From Desulfobacteraceae bacterium (GTDB taxonomy: Bacteria > Desulfobacterota > Desulfobacteria > Desulfobacterales > Desulfosalsimonadaceae), in NCBI GenBank assembly GCA_014237465.1, contig JABZFM010000026.1:52214-116213 (forward strand): 64,000 nt of DNA. Reading direction: 5' to 3'. Each line of letters opens with the position of its first letter. The stretch's first letter is position 1. The position numbers and the translations under genes were made by a program. Shown here piece by piece: positions 1-8,114 of the stretch. The notes under the pieces are model-generated. The model did no database searches. It had not been told where the DNA came from and saw only the letters and a list, made by a program, of their open reading frames with translations.

Positions 1-2
1 GA

Positions 3-308
3 CCGGGCACGAAAGCAAGCAACTATCCCAACCAGGTGGATCCACAAACCATTAAGAAAAGACGCAATCAAATTTTAGAACTGGGCCATGGTAAAAAAAC
101 AGCCTTTTATACTCAAAGGGTCGGCCAGACCCTTGATGTTCTTATCGAAGGAAAAAGAGAATCAGCCTCAGGACAATTAACCGGAGTCAGCTCAAATTAT
201 GTGAGGGTCCTGATAGACGGAGATGACAGCCTTAAAAACAGAATAATACCGTGCTGCATCAAAAAAGTTTTAAGCAAGAATGCAGTTCTGGGTGAATATA
301 TGACATGA
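3..308 (+). CDS. mtaB: tRNA threonylcarbamoyladenosine methylthiotransferase MtaB, C-terminal part
   Basis: Only the last ~100 codons are present; the frame is open to the left edge. The residues before the first possible GTG read PGTKASNYPNQV, the end of the radical SAM domain in MtaB-type methylthiotransferases, so the GTG at 36 is not the real start. The remainder (KKRRNQ..., then TLDVLIEG and SNYVRVLI) looks like the TRAM RNA-binding domain that ends this family. MtaB adds a methylthio group to t6A37 of tRNAs and needs two 4Fe-4S clusters; their ligands would lie outside the window. The assignment rests on C-terminal similarity recalled from the family. Confidence 0.8.
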   Translation, partial: PGTKASNYPNQVDPQTIKKRRNQILELGHGKKTAFYTQRVGQTLDVLIEGKRESASGQLTGVSSNYVRVLIDGDDSLKNRIIPCCIKKVLSKNAVLGEYMT

Positions 309-400
309 TTGACGTACGCACACAGATGTAATATATAAAACTACTCAATCTTTTGCCAATCCCTTTTAAAATTTAACAAAACAAGTCAACGAGGACCAAA

Positions 401-823
401 ATGAAACGTGAGGAACAAAAGAATACTGTCATGTATACCATTTCCGAGCTTGCAGATGAATTGGATATCAGCACCCGGGCGATCCGTTTTTATGAAGAAA
501 AAGGCCTGATTTTACCAAAACGGACAAAAGGGAACCACAGAGTCTATAACAAAAGGGATCGCGCCAGATTAAAACTGATATTAAGAGGGAAAAGGCTGGG
601 GTATTCCCTGGAAGAAATCTCTGAGATGATAGGGTTGGCAAACTTTAACATGGAAGAAGAACAGCAGCTGAAAAAAACTTTTACGTACGGGAAAAAAAAA
701 TTAATAGAAATCAATGAACGGATGCAGGAGTTGCAAATCCTAAAAGAAGATCTTCTGGCGATACAACAAAAAATATCAAACCGGATGGAAGAGCTTAAAA
801 TCAAGAATTCATGTTTAACTTAA
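401..823 (+). CDS. MerR-family regulator, LiuR-like
   Basis: A 140-residue MerR-type activator. The winged-helix DNA-binding domain (residues ~10-80) begins YTISELADELDISTRAIRFYE and carries the RARLKLILRGKRLGYSLEEI stretch typical of LiuR-type regulators of leucine and branched-chain acyl-CoA breakdown. A coiled-coil dimerisation helix follows (85-130). There are no metal-binding cysteines of the MerR/ZntR kind. A gaggac ribosome site precedes ATG 401; ATG 431 is an alternative. A crotonase gene follows after 23 bp, so the two are probably co-transcribed. A LiuR-type palindrome lies before the liu-like operon near 36.1 kb, making that operon a likely target (inference). Confidence 0.85.
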   Translation: MKREEQKNTVMYTISELADELDISTRAIRFYEEKGLILPKRTKGNHRVYNKRDRARLKLILRGKRLGYSLEEISEMIGLANFNMEEEQQLKKTFTYGKKKLIEINERMQELQILKEDLLAIQQKISNRMEELKIKNSCLT

Positions 824-846
824 GATAAAATTTTGGAGATAATTTA

Positions 847-1569
847 ATGTCGATTATTGAATGGGAAAAAGATGAAACAGTTGCCATTATCAAATTAAAT
901 AACGGAGAAAACAGGCAGAACTTAGAATTTGCTCAAACATTAAGCCGTATTCTGGATAAAATTATAGAGGATAAAAGTATAACCGCTGCCGTTATAACTT
1001 CCACAGACCCAAAATGCTGGTCGCTTGGTGTTGATATTGACTGGCTCGGCAAGCAGTTTCAGGAACAAAGCTTAGATAACATAAAAAATTTTATGTATGA
1101 AATGAATAATGTCTTTAAAAAACTTCTTTTATTACCAATCCCTGTCATAGCTGCCATCAACGGCCATGCGTTTGGCAACGGAGCAATTTTATCCTGCGCC
1201 TGTGATTTCAGGTTTATGAAATCAGATCGCGGGTATTTCTGCTTTCCTGAAGTCGACTTAGGGATCCCTTTTCTCCCGGGGATGATTGCCTTTGTTAAAA
1301 AAGCGATTCCGGGATATAAGTTTAATGAACTTAAACTTACCGGTAAAAAAGCCGGGGCAGCCGAACTTGCCGAAAGTCACGTCATTGAAAAAGCATGTGC
1401 CGATGCTGATGAACTATTAAACAAATCAATTTCGTTTGCACGGGCATTTAATAAAAAAAGAGGGATATTTAAAGAACATAAAAAAAGAATGCACAAACAG
1501 ATTATTCAGGTGATTGATACAGAAGATAAAGAGTTCATTGAACCTATATTTCTGATGGTTCAGGATTAA
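847..1569 (+). CDS. Enoyl-CoA hydratase/isomerase family protein
   Basis: A 240-residue crotonase-fold enzyme. The oxyanion-hole segment is near residues 105-115 (AAINGHAFGNGAIL), followed by CDFRFM and FPEVDLGIPF. That arrangement resembles delta3,delta2-enoyl-CoA isomerases more than classical hydratases. A second acidic residue is present in FNELKLTG. It would move or hydrate a double bond in an acyl-CoA. The start has a ggag ribosome site 7 nt upstream, and the gene follows the MerR gene by 23 bp. Isomerase versus hydratase cannot be settled by reading alone. Confidence 0.8.
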   Translation: MSIIEWEKDETVAIIKLNNGENRQNLEFAQTLSRILDKIIEDKSITAAVITSTDPKCWSLGVDIDWLGKQFQEQSLDNIKNFMYEMNNVFKKLLLLPIPVIAAINGHAFGNGAILSCACDFRFMKSDRGYFCFPEVDLGIPFLPGMIAFVKKAIPGYKFNELKLTGKKAGAAELAESHVIEKACADADELLNKSISFARAFNKKRGIFKEHKKRMHKQIIQVIDTEDKEFIEPIFLMVQD

Positions 1570-1599
1570 TAACCACTAAAAAAATATCGGAAAAAAAAA

Positions 1600-1637
1600 G
1601 GGCGCTTAGTCAAATCGACAAGCGCCCTATTTTATTT
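1600..1637. terminator. Bidirectional rho-independent terminator
   Basis: GGGCGCTT (1600-1607) and AAGCGCCC (1620-1627) form an 8-bp stem with a 12-nt loop. It is flanked by an A-run on the left and a T-rich run on the right, so it can stop transcription in both directions. It sits between the convergent crotonase and TetR genes. Confidence 0.85.
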
Positions 1638-1663
1638 ATGAGATACTGCAGTCAAGCACCGGA

Positions 1664-2281
1664 TTAAGTAAATGCGGTTATATTGAAAAATTTGAGGGTC
1701 TCTTTTGCGGCCTTGATATATTCTTCCCGCTCCATTTTCATCATGGGGCGGAAAAAATTTTCACCGGAAACAAAATTGTGTATCGCGTTCATAATCGATA
1801 AGACTTTCATCTTGGCATCCGCCGGGACATTCTTCCGGTCTTCGGCCAGCCCCATGGAATAGGCGATATCCGATATATATTCGGGCACCTTGAAGTCCAG
1901 GATATTGCCGTGACGCGTTTTTGTAAAATACCGGAACAGGGTCAGGTTAGAGATTTCCGGATGTTCAAACAAATAATCCGCCATCTTATCAATTGCAATA
2001 CGAATCCTTTCAGCAAGCGGCCTGCCTTTGATAATTTTTTCAACCTCTATCAATTTCTGACGCATGCCTTCGGTGATGTCCATTACAACCGCCTCATACA
2101 GATCACCCTTTTCTCCCCAGTGATAATACAGGGTGGATATATCAATTTCGACAGCTTTTGCAATCATCCGGGTGGTAGTTCCATGAAAACCATACTCACC
2201 GAATATTTTCCGGGCGGCTGTAAGAATTTTTGCTTTCATCGAGTCCGGATTCTGCTTTGCTTTCTCAAGTGATGATGCCAT
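1664..2281 (-). CDS. TetR-family transcriptional regulator
   Basis: A 205-residue TetR-type repressor. The N-terminal helix-turn-helix is at residues ~15-62 (KILTAARKIFGEYGFHGTTTRMIAKAVEIDISTLYYHWGEK), followed by an all-helical ligand domain. A gagg ribosome site lies upstream of the ATG. It is oriented with the AMACR-like gene, which ends 80 bp before this start on the same strand, so it could be the last gene of that unit. An acyl-CoA ligand is plausible from context but not shown. Confidence 0.85.
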   Translation of the reverse strand: MASSLEKAKQNPDSMKAKILTAARKIFGEYGFHGTTTRMIAKAVEIDISTLYYHWGEKGDLYEAVVMDITEGMRQKLIEVEKIIKGRPLAERIRIAIDKMADYLFEHPEISNLTLFRYFTKTRHGNILDFKVPEYISDIAYSMGLAEDRKNVPADAKMKVLSIMNAIHNFVSGENFFRPMMKMEREEYIKAAKETLKFFNITAFT

Positions 2282-2361
2282 TAATTTTGCCTCGCAATTT
2301 AATCATATTCCAAAATTTTAAAATTCAAATAAAATCAATTTCTTTACCCTGAGGATGATGG

Positions 2362-3510
2362 CTAAATAACCCCCTGCTTCTCAAATTCATTTATTTTCTC
2401 ATCCGAATAACCAAATTCTTTGAGAACTGTATTTGTATTTTCTCCAAACGCCGGCGGTATCGTTCGCACGGATCCCGGCGTGTCGCTTAACTTCACCGGG
2501 ACACCTAAAAATTTCACCATTTTTCCGTTTGAATCCTTTAAATCCACGACCATCTCTCTCTCTTTAAACAAAGGGGCTTCCATTGCCTCATCAAGACTTC
2601 TGACCGGCCCCCAGCAGATATCAAGTCCATCAAGTTCTTTACACCATTTATCAAGAGTCTTTTGCTTAAACTTTTGTTTTACAAAATTTATAATTTCAAT
2701 TCGTTTGACATCATCATACTGCAAGGCAATATATTCCGGTTTATCAAAATAATTACACAGATTCTTCCAAAATCTGTTCTCTACCGCACCAATAGATAAG
2801 TAGCGTTTATCCGCTGTCTCATATGTATTGTAACAGGCATACCGGTGGGACAAAAACGAATCAGAACGATTCACCGGCAGACCGATGAACTGCTTTAAGC
2901 TCAACACCAAAGAAAGTAAACTCATGGATCCGTCGGTCATGGATATGTCGATATATTGCCCCTTACCGGTTTGTTCCCTGGCGTACAAAGCTATCAAAAT
3001 GCCGATTGCGGCATTCATCCCCCCACCCGCCAGGTCCGCAATCTGGATTCCCGGAATCGATGGAGGACGGTCCTTTTCACCAATCAGGTCTAAAACTCCT
3101 GCCACACTCAAATAATTCACATCATGTCCGGCTTCATCTCTATACGGACCGGTCTGCCCGTAACCGGAAATGGAACAGTAAATAATTTTTGGATTTATTT
3201 TTGAAACCGACTCATAATCTACCCCTAAACGCTTGGTAACACCCGGACGAAATCCTTCAAGAATAATATCCGCCTTTTCGGCCATATTAAAAAAAATTTC
3301 CCGGCCTTTATCTGATTTCAGGTTTAACGTGATATGTTCTTTATTTCGTAACACGGTAAAATTACCCCCCGCTTCACCAGCATATCGCTTATCTTCAATT
3401 GCGATAACCCTTGCACCATGATCTGCCAGAATCATTGAGCAAAAAGGCCCCGGCAATAATCGGGACAAATCCAGTACCGTCAATCCGTTTAATGCGCCAT
3501 TTTTATTCAT
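2362..3510 (-). CDS. Family III CoA-transferase fold protein, alpha-methylacyl-CoA racemase-like
   Basis: A 382-residue CaiB/BaiF-fold protein starting LNGLTVLDLSRLLPGPFCSMILADHGARVI. It carries the AMACR-type signature GYGQTGPYRDEAGHDVNYLSVAGVL, with the His of the racemase His/Asp pair, and IADLAGGG with the Asp, rather than a transferase-type aspartyl nucleophile. AMACR interconverts 2R- and 2S-methylacyl-CoAs, which lets methyl-branched chains enter beta-oxidation. The IS element ends 22 bp upstream of the start codon, so the native promoter has been displaced. Racemase rather than CoA-transferase is likely but not proven. Confidence 0.8.
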   Translation of the reverse strand: MNKNGALNGLTVLDLSRLLPGPFCSMILADHGARVIAIEDKRYAGEAGGNFTVLRNKEHITLNLKSDKGREIFFNMAEKADIILEGFRPGVTKRLGVDYESVSKINPKIIYCSISGYGQTGPYRDEAGHDVNYLSVAGVLDLIGEKDRPPSIPGIQIADLAGGGMNAAIGILIALYAREQTGKGQYIDISMTDGSMSLLSLVLSLKQFIGLPVNRSDSFLSHRYACYNTYETADKRYLSIGAVENRFWKNLCNYFDKPEYIALQYDDVKRIEIINFVKQKFKQKTLDKWCKELDGLDICWGPVRSLDEAMEAPLFKEREMVVDLKDSNGKMVKFLGVPVKLSDTPGSVRTIPPAFGENTNTVLKEFGYSDEKINEFEKQGVI

Positions 3511-3524
3511 ACCGTCTCCATAAG

Positions 3525-3532
3525 CAATTCAT
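3525..3532. repeat. Left copy of 8-bp target-site duplication
   Basis: CAATTCAT lies immediately left of the IS end at 3533 and is repeated exactly at 5386-5393. An 8-bp duplication is the size expected for IS6-family transposition. Confidence 0.7.
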
Positions 3533-3709
3533 AGTTCTGTCAAATTTGTTTTGTATTTTTTCTTTTAACTGCTTTAATTACAGTAGGTTATTGAAAAACC
3601 TATTCTCTCCCTATTTTTTTATGAGTTAAGCGTTTAAAATGTATGCGAACCTAATGTTTGTGAATGCTCTCGTCTAAAAAAACAGACAACAAAAAAAGGC
3701 TCGCATACA

Positions 3710-5176
3710 ATGAATCATTCCTTAATAAAAATTGTTAAATGGTTTTGCCGTCGACTAAATTTTAATGAACTTGCTTCTGCAGTGGTCATTTTCCATGAGG
3801 TCCTGAGCGGTTCAAGGAGTGACATCCCTCTCAAACCCAATGAAAAACCGCCTCACTATCGAGAATTCCGTATTGATACCCTTTCGCCTTTACCCACCTC
3901 AGTAAAAGATACTGCAGACACGGTCCCTGACTGGAAAAAACTTAAAACTGATAAAGAACTTAAAACCGGAAAAATAATTACGCCGATTCAATTTCGAAAT
4001 GGCAAAAAGCCGCCAATTGGTTGTAAGTGCAGCCACTGTAATGCACCCAGACAATATCTGTATGTGAATAATGGCAAAATACAATCCCAGGTAAAATGTA
4101 AAATTTGTGGGAAAACAAGTCCTACCCACGGCAATAAACGAAAACCAAAGGCAAAGTACCGGTGCCCCTACTGCTCAAGCGCTCTTTTCAAATGGAAAGA
4201 AAGTCAGCAAAGTACGATTTTCAAGTGCCCGAGTTATTCTTGTGGACACTATCTGCGTAATAAAATGATTCTTACAGACGAAGAAAAAACCATGCGAAGC
4301 CTGCAAAAATATAACCCTAATTTTAAACTTCACTATCAATACAGGGAATATCACATCTCTGCCGATGATCTGAAATCAGCACGACCGGTCTCAAATACAA
4401 AAGTCGACTTGTGTAAAATCCATCATAGCTACCACACATTAGGACTTGTCCTGACTTTTACAATAAACCTCGGACTCAGCTCCAGGACGACCAGAGATGC
4501 CCTGAAAGGTATTTTCGATATCTCCCTTTCTCATCAGACCATCATCAATTACATTAATTCCTCAGCCAGCTATTTATCCACTTTCATTGATGACAACTGC
4601 CCCATCCCCCAAAGTACATGCTCTGCAGATGAAACATACATCATTGTTGATGGTAACTGGACATATACCTGGTTTATTATCGATTCCAAAACCAGGGCTA
4701 TTTGCGGATATAATCTGTCTCAACATCGAGGTATGCAACCGGCACTGGCGCTTTTATACAATTGCTTTGGAAAGCCTAATGAACTCGCAACACATCCGGA
4801 TCTGATTACAGACGGCAATCCCTCTTACGATGCGGCTGTTATGGCGTATAATGATTTGATTAAAAACGATGATAGCAAGCTGATAAAACGCACTGTTATC
4901 GGCTTAAAGAATTTAGATGAAGAAAGCCGCGAATACCGAAGTTTTAAACAGCTTGTTGAACGGCTGAATCGAACCTATAAATATCACACCAGGCCAAGAG
5001 CAGGGTTTAAAACATTTGATGGTGCCGTAGCCCTTACAACGCTATTTATCGCATACTATAATTTCATGAGGCCACATAGCACATTAAAATCCACGCCGGT
5101 ATCTTTGGACTCACTTCGCGAATCTCATCTCATGCCGGAGAAGTGGGTTACCCTAATCGAGCAAGCGGCAGCTTGA
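3710..5176 (+). CDS. DDE transposase with N-terminal zinc-ribbon region (IS6-like)
   Basis: A 488-residue transposase. Residues ~100-185 carry cysteine pairs in zinc-ribbon style (CKCSHCNAP, CKICGK, CPYCSS, CPSYSCGH). A DDE catalytic domain starts near residue 300: CSADETYIIVDGNWTYTWFIID holds the first Asp, ITDGNPSYDA the second, and the Glu lies in QLVERLNRTYKYHTRPR. The C-terminus YYNFMRPH is typical of the IS6/IS240 rve-type domain. At 488 residues it is about twice the classical IS6 transposase, because of the zinc-ribbon extension. It appears intact. Confidence 0.85.
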   Translation: MNHSLIKIVKWFCRRLNFNELASAVVIFHEVLSGSRSDIPLKPNEKPPHYREFRIDTLSPLPTSVKDTADTVPDWKKLKTDKELKTGKIITPIQFRNGKKPPIGCKCSHCNAPRQYLYVNNGKIQSQVKCKICGKTSPTHGNKRKPKAKYRCPYCSSALFKWKESQQSTIFKCPSYSCGHYLRNKMILTDEEKTMRSLQKYNPNFKLHYQYREYHISADDLKSARPVSNTKVDLCKIHHSYHTLGLVLTFTINLGLSSRTTRDALKGIFDISLSHQTIINYINSSASYLSTFIDDNCPIPQSTCSADETYIIVDGNWTYTWFIIDSKTRAICGYNLSQHRGMQPALALLYNCFGKPNELATHPDLITDGNPSYDAAVMAYNDLIKNDDSKLIKRTVIGLKNLDEESREYRSFKQLVERLNRTYKYHTRPRAGFKTFDGAVALTTLFIAYYNFMRPHSTLKSTPVSLDSLRESHLMPEKWVTLIEQAAA

Positions 5177-5246
5177 ACTCTCAAATCAGATTGTCAAAGA
5201 ACAAAAATTAAAAGCATTTAAAGTAAAATTAAACCCGTTCGTTATG

Positions 5247-5325
5247 GCGACGAGCAAAAAAAGCATTCTGTGCGAGAATGGGCCCCTTTTCGCTCGTCGG
5301 AGCACAGAATGCTTTTTTTGCGCTC
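5247..5325. repeat. Long hairpin with a competing inner pairing, near IS right end
   Basis: A perfect 20-bp inverted repeat pairs 5254-5273 (GCAAAAAAAGCATTCTGTGC) with 5302-5321 across a 28-nt spacer. Within the spacer, GCTCGTCG (5292-5299) can instead pair with CGACGAGC just left of and overlapping the first arm, so two mutually exclusive folds exist. It lies 70 bp after the transposase stop. Roles as transposase terminator or as a barrier to read-through into the element are possible. Confidence 0.7.
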
Positions 5326-5385
5326 CTGCATTTAGCATCACACTTTCATAATAAAATCACTTTTCATAAAAATTTTGACAGTTCC

Positions 5386-5393
5386 CAATTCAT
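5386..5393. repeat. Right copy of 8-bp target-site duplication
   Basis: CAATTCAT, identical to 3525-3532, abuts the right end of the IS element. Confidence 0.7.
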
Positions 5394-5479
5394 GTTAAAT
5401 CGTTTATCGAAAAATTAAATAGATATGAAATCATCAATAATATGATCAGAGATTCAATATATATCAAACCCCAATCCTC

Positions 5480-5510
5480 AATCAAACGATTGATTCCATC
5501 AAATGTTTGA
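5480..5510. promoter_or_regulatory. Paired imperfect palindromes, possible operator
   Basis: AATCAAACGATTGATT (5480-5495) and TCAAATGTTTGA (5499-5510) are adjacent imperfect palindromes about 150 bp upstream of a strong promoter. They could be sites for a TetR-type regulator such as those at 1664 or 17231. The rest of the 5394-5883 gap shows no gene. Confidence 0.3.
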
Positions 5511-5651
5511 AACACTATTATAATTTTCGCTCGTACAAGTCAATATCGTTTTTATGATTCATGATGTATCAACATACAGAAACAGTGTGTCAGAGATTAA
5601 CCTTTTAAAATTACATAGTTTAATAAAGATTTAAAAAAAATAAAAAAACTT

Positions 5652-5680
5652 TTGACAGCCATAAAAAAAGAGCCTATGAT
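5652..5680 (+). promoter_or_regulatory. Sigma-70-type promoter for the beta-oxidation island
   Basis: TTGACA (5652-5657), a 17-bp spacer and TATGAT (5675-5680) give a near-consensus housekeeping promoter. The start point would be near 5687, leaving a ~195-nt 5' leader before the gene at 5884. No clear riboswitch or leader peptide was recognised in that leader. Confidence 0.7.
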
Positions 5681-5883
5681 TTCCCCATCATTTGTTGGAA
5701 TAAATTGATTAGGAAAATAGGTGAATAAAATGCATCATTATTATTAACATGATAGCAATATTAACATTATTCTCGATCCCAGCTCCCTATCCTTTCAGAA
5801 CTCAGGATAAAACTGAAATTTATCTTGAAGCAAATATCGAATCCATCTCAAACCTTAAATTATTAGACAAGGAGGAGTAAAAA

Positions 5884-7992
5884 ATGGCGCTTAACCTGGA
5901 TGCAGTCGGGAAGAAGCTCGGCCCGGTTTCCAAAGATTACAACTGGAAAGATGTCGTGTTATATGCTTTGGGGGTGGGAGCCGGTTTTTCGGATCTTGAC
6001 TATTGTTATGAAAAAAATTTAAAGGTAATCCCTAGCTTTTCGATTGCCTCAATTTTCGAGTTCCTGTCCCATTACGCTGCAAATTCCGACATCAATCTTG
6101 CCGGGATTCTTCACGGTGAGCAGGATCTCATCTTTCATAATCCGATACCCACTGAAGGCACCCTGATCACCGAAGGTAAAATCACCCATATGTATGACAA
6201 GGGTGAGAAAGGTGCCCTGGTGATCGGTGAAAGTGACACATTCCATTCTAACGGGAAAAAACTTTTTACAAGTATAGTAACCATCTTCAGCCGTCTGGAT
6301 GGTGGTTTTAACGGCGAAAAAGCACCCAAGGAAACCTTTGAATATCCGGACAAAAAACCAGACTTTGAGATAGATGCCTCCCCTACTTTAGATCAGCCGC
6401 TTATTTATAGACTTTCCGGCGATGTGTTTGCCCTGCATGTTGATTCGGAATTTGCAAAAATGGCCGGATTTGAAAAGCCGATCATGCATGGATTGTGCAC
6501 TTATGGGTATTCATGCAGAGCGCTCATTCAAAGCCTGACACCCGGCGAACCGGAAAAAGTGCGTCGCTTAAAATGCAGATTTTCAAAACCCATATATCCG
6601 GGCGATCCAATTAAAACGCAGATATGGAAAATAGAAGATAACAAAGCCGTCTGGAAAACCATCAATGCCAAGACCGGTGAAGAAGTCATCACAAACGGGA
6701 TTTTTGAATTCGGAGACATTCCAAAAGATGAAATCCGTTTTGATGACCAGGTAGCCATTATCACTGGTGCCGGCGGTGGCCTGGGTCGAATTTACGCCTT
6801 GGAACTCGCAAAACGCGGAGCAAAAGTCGTTGTCAACGATCTGGGCGGTGCGAGGGACGGATCAGGAGAAGGATCTGCGACACCGGCACAAAAAGTGGTC
6901 GATGAAATCAAGGCCCTTGGCGGTGAAGCAGTTGCAAACTATGACAGCGTTTCAACCCCTGATGGCGGTGAAAATATTGTCAAGGCAGCTCTCGATGCCT
7001 ATGGAACAGTTGATATCCTGATTAATAACGCCGGCATTTTGCGGGACAAAAGTTTTATCAAAATGGAACCGGAAAACTGGCAGACCGTATTGGATGTTCA
7101 TCTTACCGGTGCCTACAATGTCACAAAGCCCGCTTTCAAGGTTATGCGCGAAAAAGGCTACGGCAGAATTGTGATGACCACATCTGCTGCCGGTCTATAC
7201 GGCAACTTCGGACAAACCAATTACTCATCAGCAAAAATGGGATTGGCCGGATTAATGAATACCCTGAAACTGGAAGGAAAAAAATATAATATCAAGGTGA
7301 ATACCGTAGCGCCCATAGCTGCATCACGCCTTACGGAAGATATTCTGCCCCCGGAACTGTTTGAAAAAATGAAACCGGAATTCGTATCCCCTCTTGTCAT
7401 GTATTTATGCTCCCAGGAATGTGACGCAAACGGCAATATTTACAATGCGGGCATGGGTTTCTTTAACCGTGCTGCAGTTGTTACCGGCTCCGGTACAACC
7501 ATCGGTGATGGCGTAAATCCACCGGAAATCGAAGATGTGGTCGATAATTTTGATGCCATTGCTTCATTGAAAAACGGGAAAGTATATTTTGAATTAAACG
7601 AACAGGTGGGTGATGCCATGAACGCATTTACCGCTCCGGCGCAACCGACCACCTCTTCCGATGAACAAAAAATTTCTTCCGTGTCTGCGATTTTTGAAGC
7701 CATGCCGAATGCGTTTAATGCGGAAGCAGCCAAGGATGTGGATGTTACCTTCCAGTATCATATTTCAGGTGACGGCGGTGGTGACTGGAACTGTATTATT
7801 AAAAACGGATCATGCACAATCGATTCCGGAACACATGAAAAGCCGACCTGTACGCTGAAAATTGCGGACACGGACTTTGTGGATATGATTAACGGGGTTC
7901 TGCCGGCCATGCAGGCGTATACATCCGGTAAATTAAAAATCGAGGGAGACATCATGAAATCCCAGCTCATTGAAAAACTGTTTAAATTATGA
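5884..7992 (+). CDS. MaoC hydratase - SDR dehydrogenase - SCP2 multifunctional beta-oxidation protein
   Basis: A 702-residue fusion. Residues 1-280 are a double hot-dog (MaoC/hydratase 2) module, ~285-545 an SDR 3-hydroxyacyl-CoA dehydrogenase (TGAGGGLG at 294, NYSSAK with catalytic Tyr ~447 and Lys ~451), and ~600-702 an SCP2 lipid-carrier domain. It would hydrate an enoyl-CoA and oxidise the 3-hydroxyacyl-CoA, like eukaryotic MFE-2, but the order differs: MFE-2 runs SDR-hydratase-SCP2. In the hydratase motif Asp180 and His185 are kept (RLSGDVFALH), but the usual Asn is Phe182. A strong aaggaggag ribosome site precedes the ATG. It is the first gene of the island. Confidence 0.88.
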   Translation: MALNLDAVGKKLGPVSKDYNWKDVVLYALGVGAGFSDLDYCYEKNLKVIPSFSIASIFEFLSHYAANSDINLAGILHGEQDLIFHNPIPTEGTLITEGKITHMYDKGEKGALVIGESDTFHSNGKKLFTSIVTIFSRLDGGFNGEKAPKETFEYPDKKPDFEIDASPTLDQPLIYRLSGDVFALHVDSEFAKMAGFEKPIMHGLCTYGYSCRALIQSLTPGEPEKVRRLKCRFSKPIYPGDPIKTQIWKIEDNKAVWKTINAKTGEEVITNGIFEFGDIPKDEIRFDDQVAIITGAGGGLGRIYALELAKRGAKVVVNDLGGARDGSGEGSATPAQKVVDEIKALGGEAVANYDSVSTPDGGENIVKAALDAYGTVDILINNAGILRDKSFIKMEPENWQTVLDVHLTGAYNVTKPAFKVMREKGYGRIVMTTSAAGLYGNFGQTNYSSAKMGLAGLMNTLKLEGKKYNIKVNTVAPIAASRLTEDILPPELFEKMKPEFVSPLVMYLCSQECDANGNIYNAGMGFFNRAAVVTGSGTTIGDGVNPPEIEDVVDNFDAIASLKNGKVYFELNEQVGDAMNAFTAPAQPTTSSDEQKISSVSAIFEAMPNAFNAEAAKDVDVTFQYHISGDGGGDWNCIIKNGSCTIDSGTHEKPTCTLKIADTDFVDMINGVLPAMQAYTSGKLKIEGDIMKSQLIEKLFKL

Positions 7993-7994
7993 AG

Positions 7995-8069
7995 AAGGTA
8001 GAAGGCTGAAGGTAGAAGGTGGAAGGATTTATCTGAATATAAATTAATTTTTCCCTTCAGGCTTCAGCC
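7995..8069 (+). repeat. GAAGGTA-type short repeats and hairpin between fused genes
   Basis: Degenerate copies of a GAAGGTA/GAAGGTG heptamer begin just after the stop codon. AGGCTGAAG (8003-8011) can pair with CTTCAGCCT (8061-8069). It may be a weak attenuator or RNA-processing site between the two large genes. The same heptamer forms a cleaner tandem array at 55510. Confidence 0.4.
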
Positions 8070-8114
8070 TAACAACCTGAAGATATTTGACCACAAACAT
8101 AGAGGAGAAAAAAA

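Larger units (their letters stand above)
3533..5385 (+). mobile_element. IS6-like insertion sequence (1853 bp)
   Basis: The left end reads AGTTCTGTCAAATTT and the right end, reverse complemented, GGAACTGTCAAAATTT. These are imperfect terminal inverted repeats sharing CTGTCAAA, resembling IS6/IS240-type ends. Exact 8-bp direct repeats CAATTCAT flank the element. It holds one full transposase gene and a long inverted repeat near its right end. The intact ends, intact ORF and perfect duplication point to recent insertion. Boundaries were set by eye from the repeats. Confidence 0.75.

Noticed and set aside
1910..2272. 120-residue plus-strand frame opposite the TetR gene at 1664
   Set aside because: Antisense shadow of a clear TetR gene; no ribosome site.
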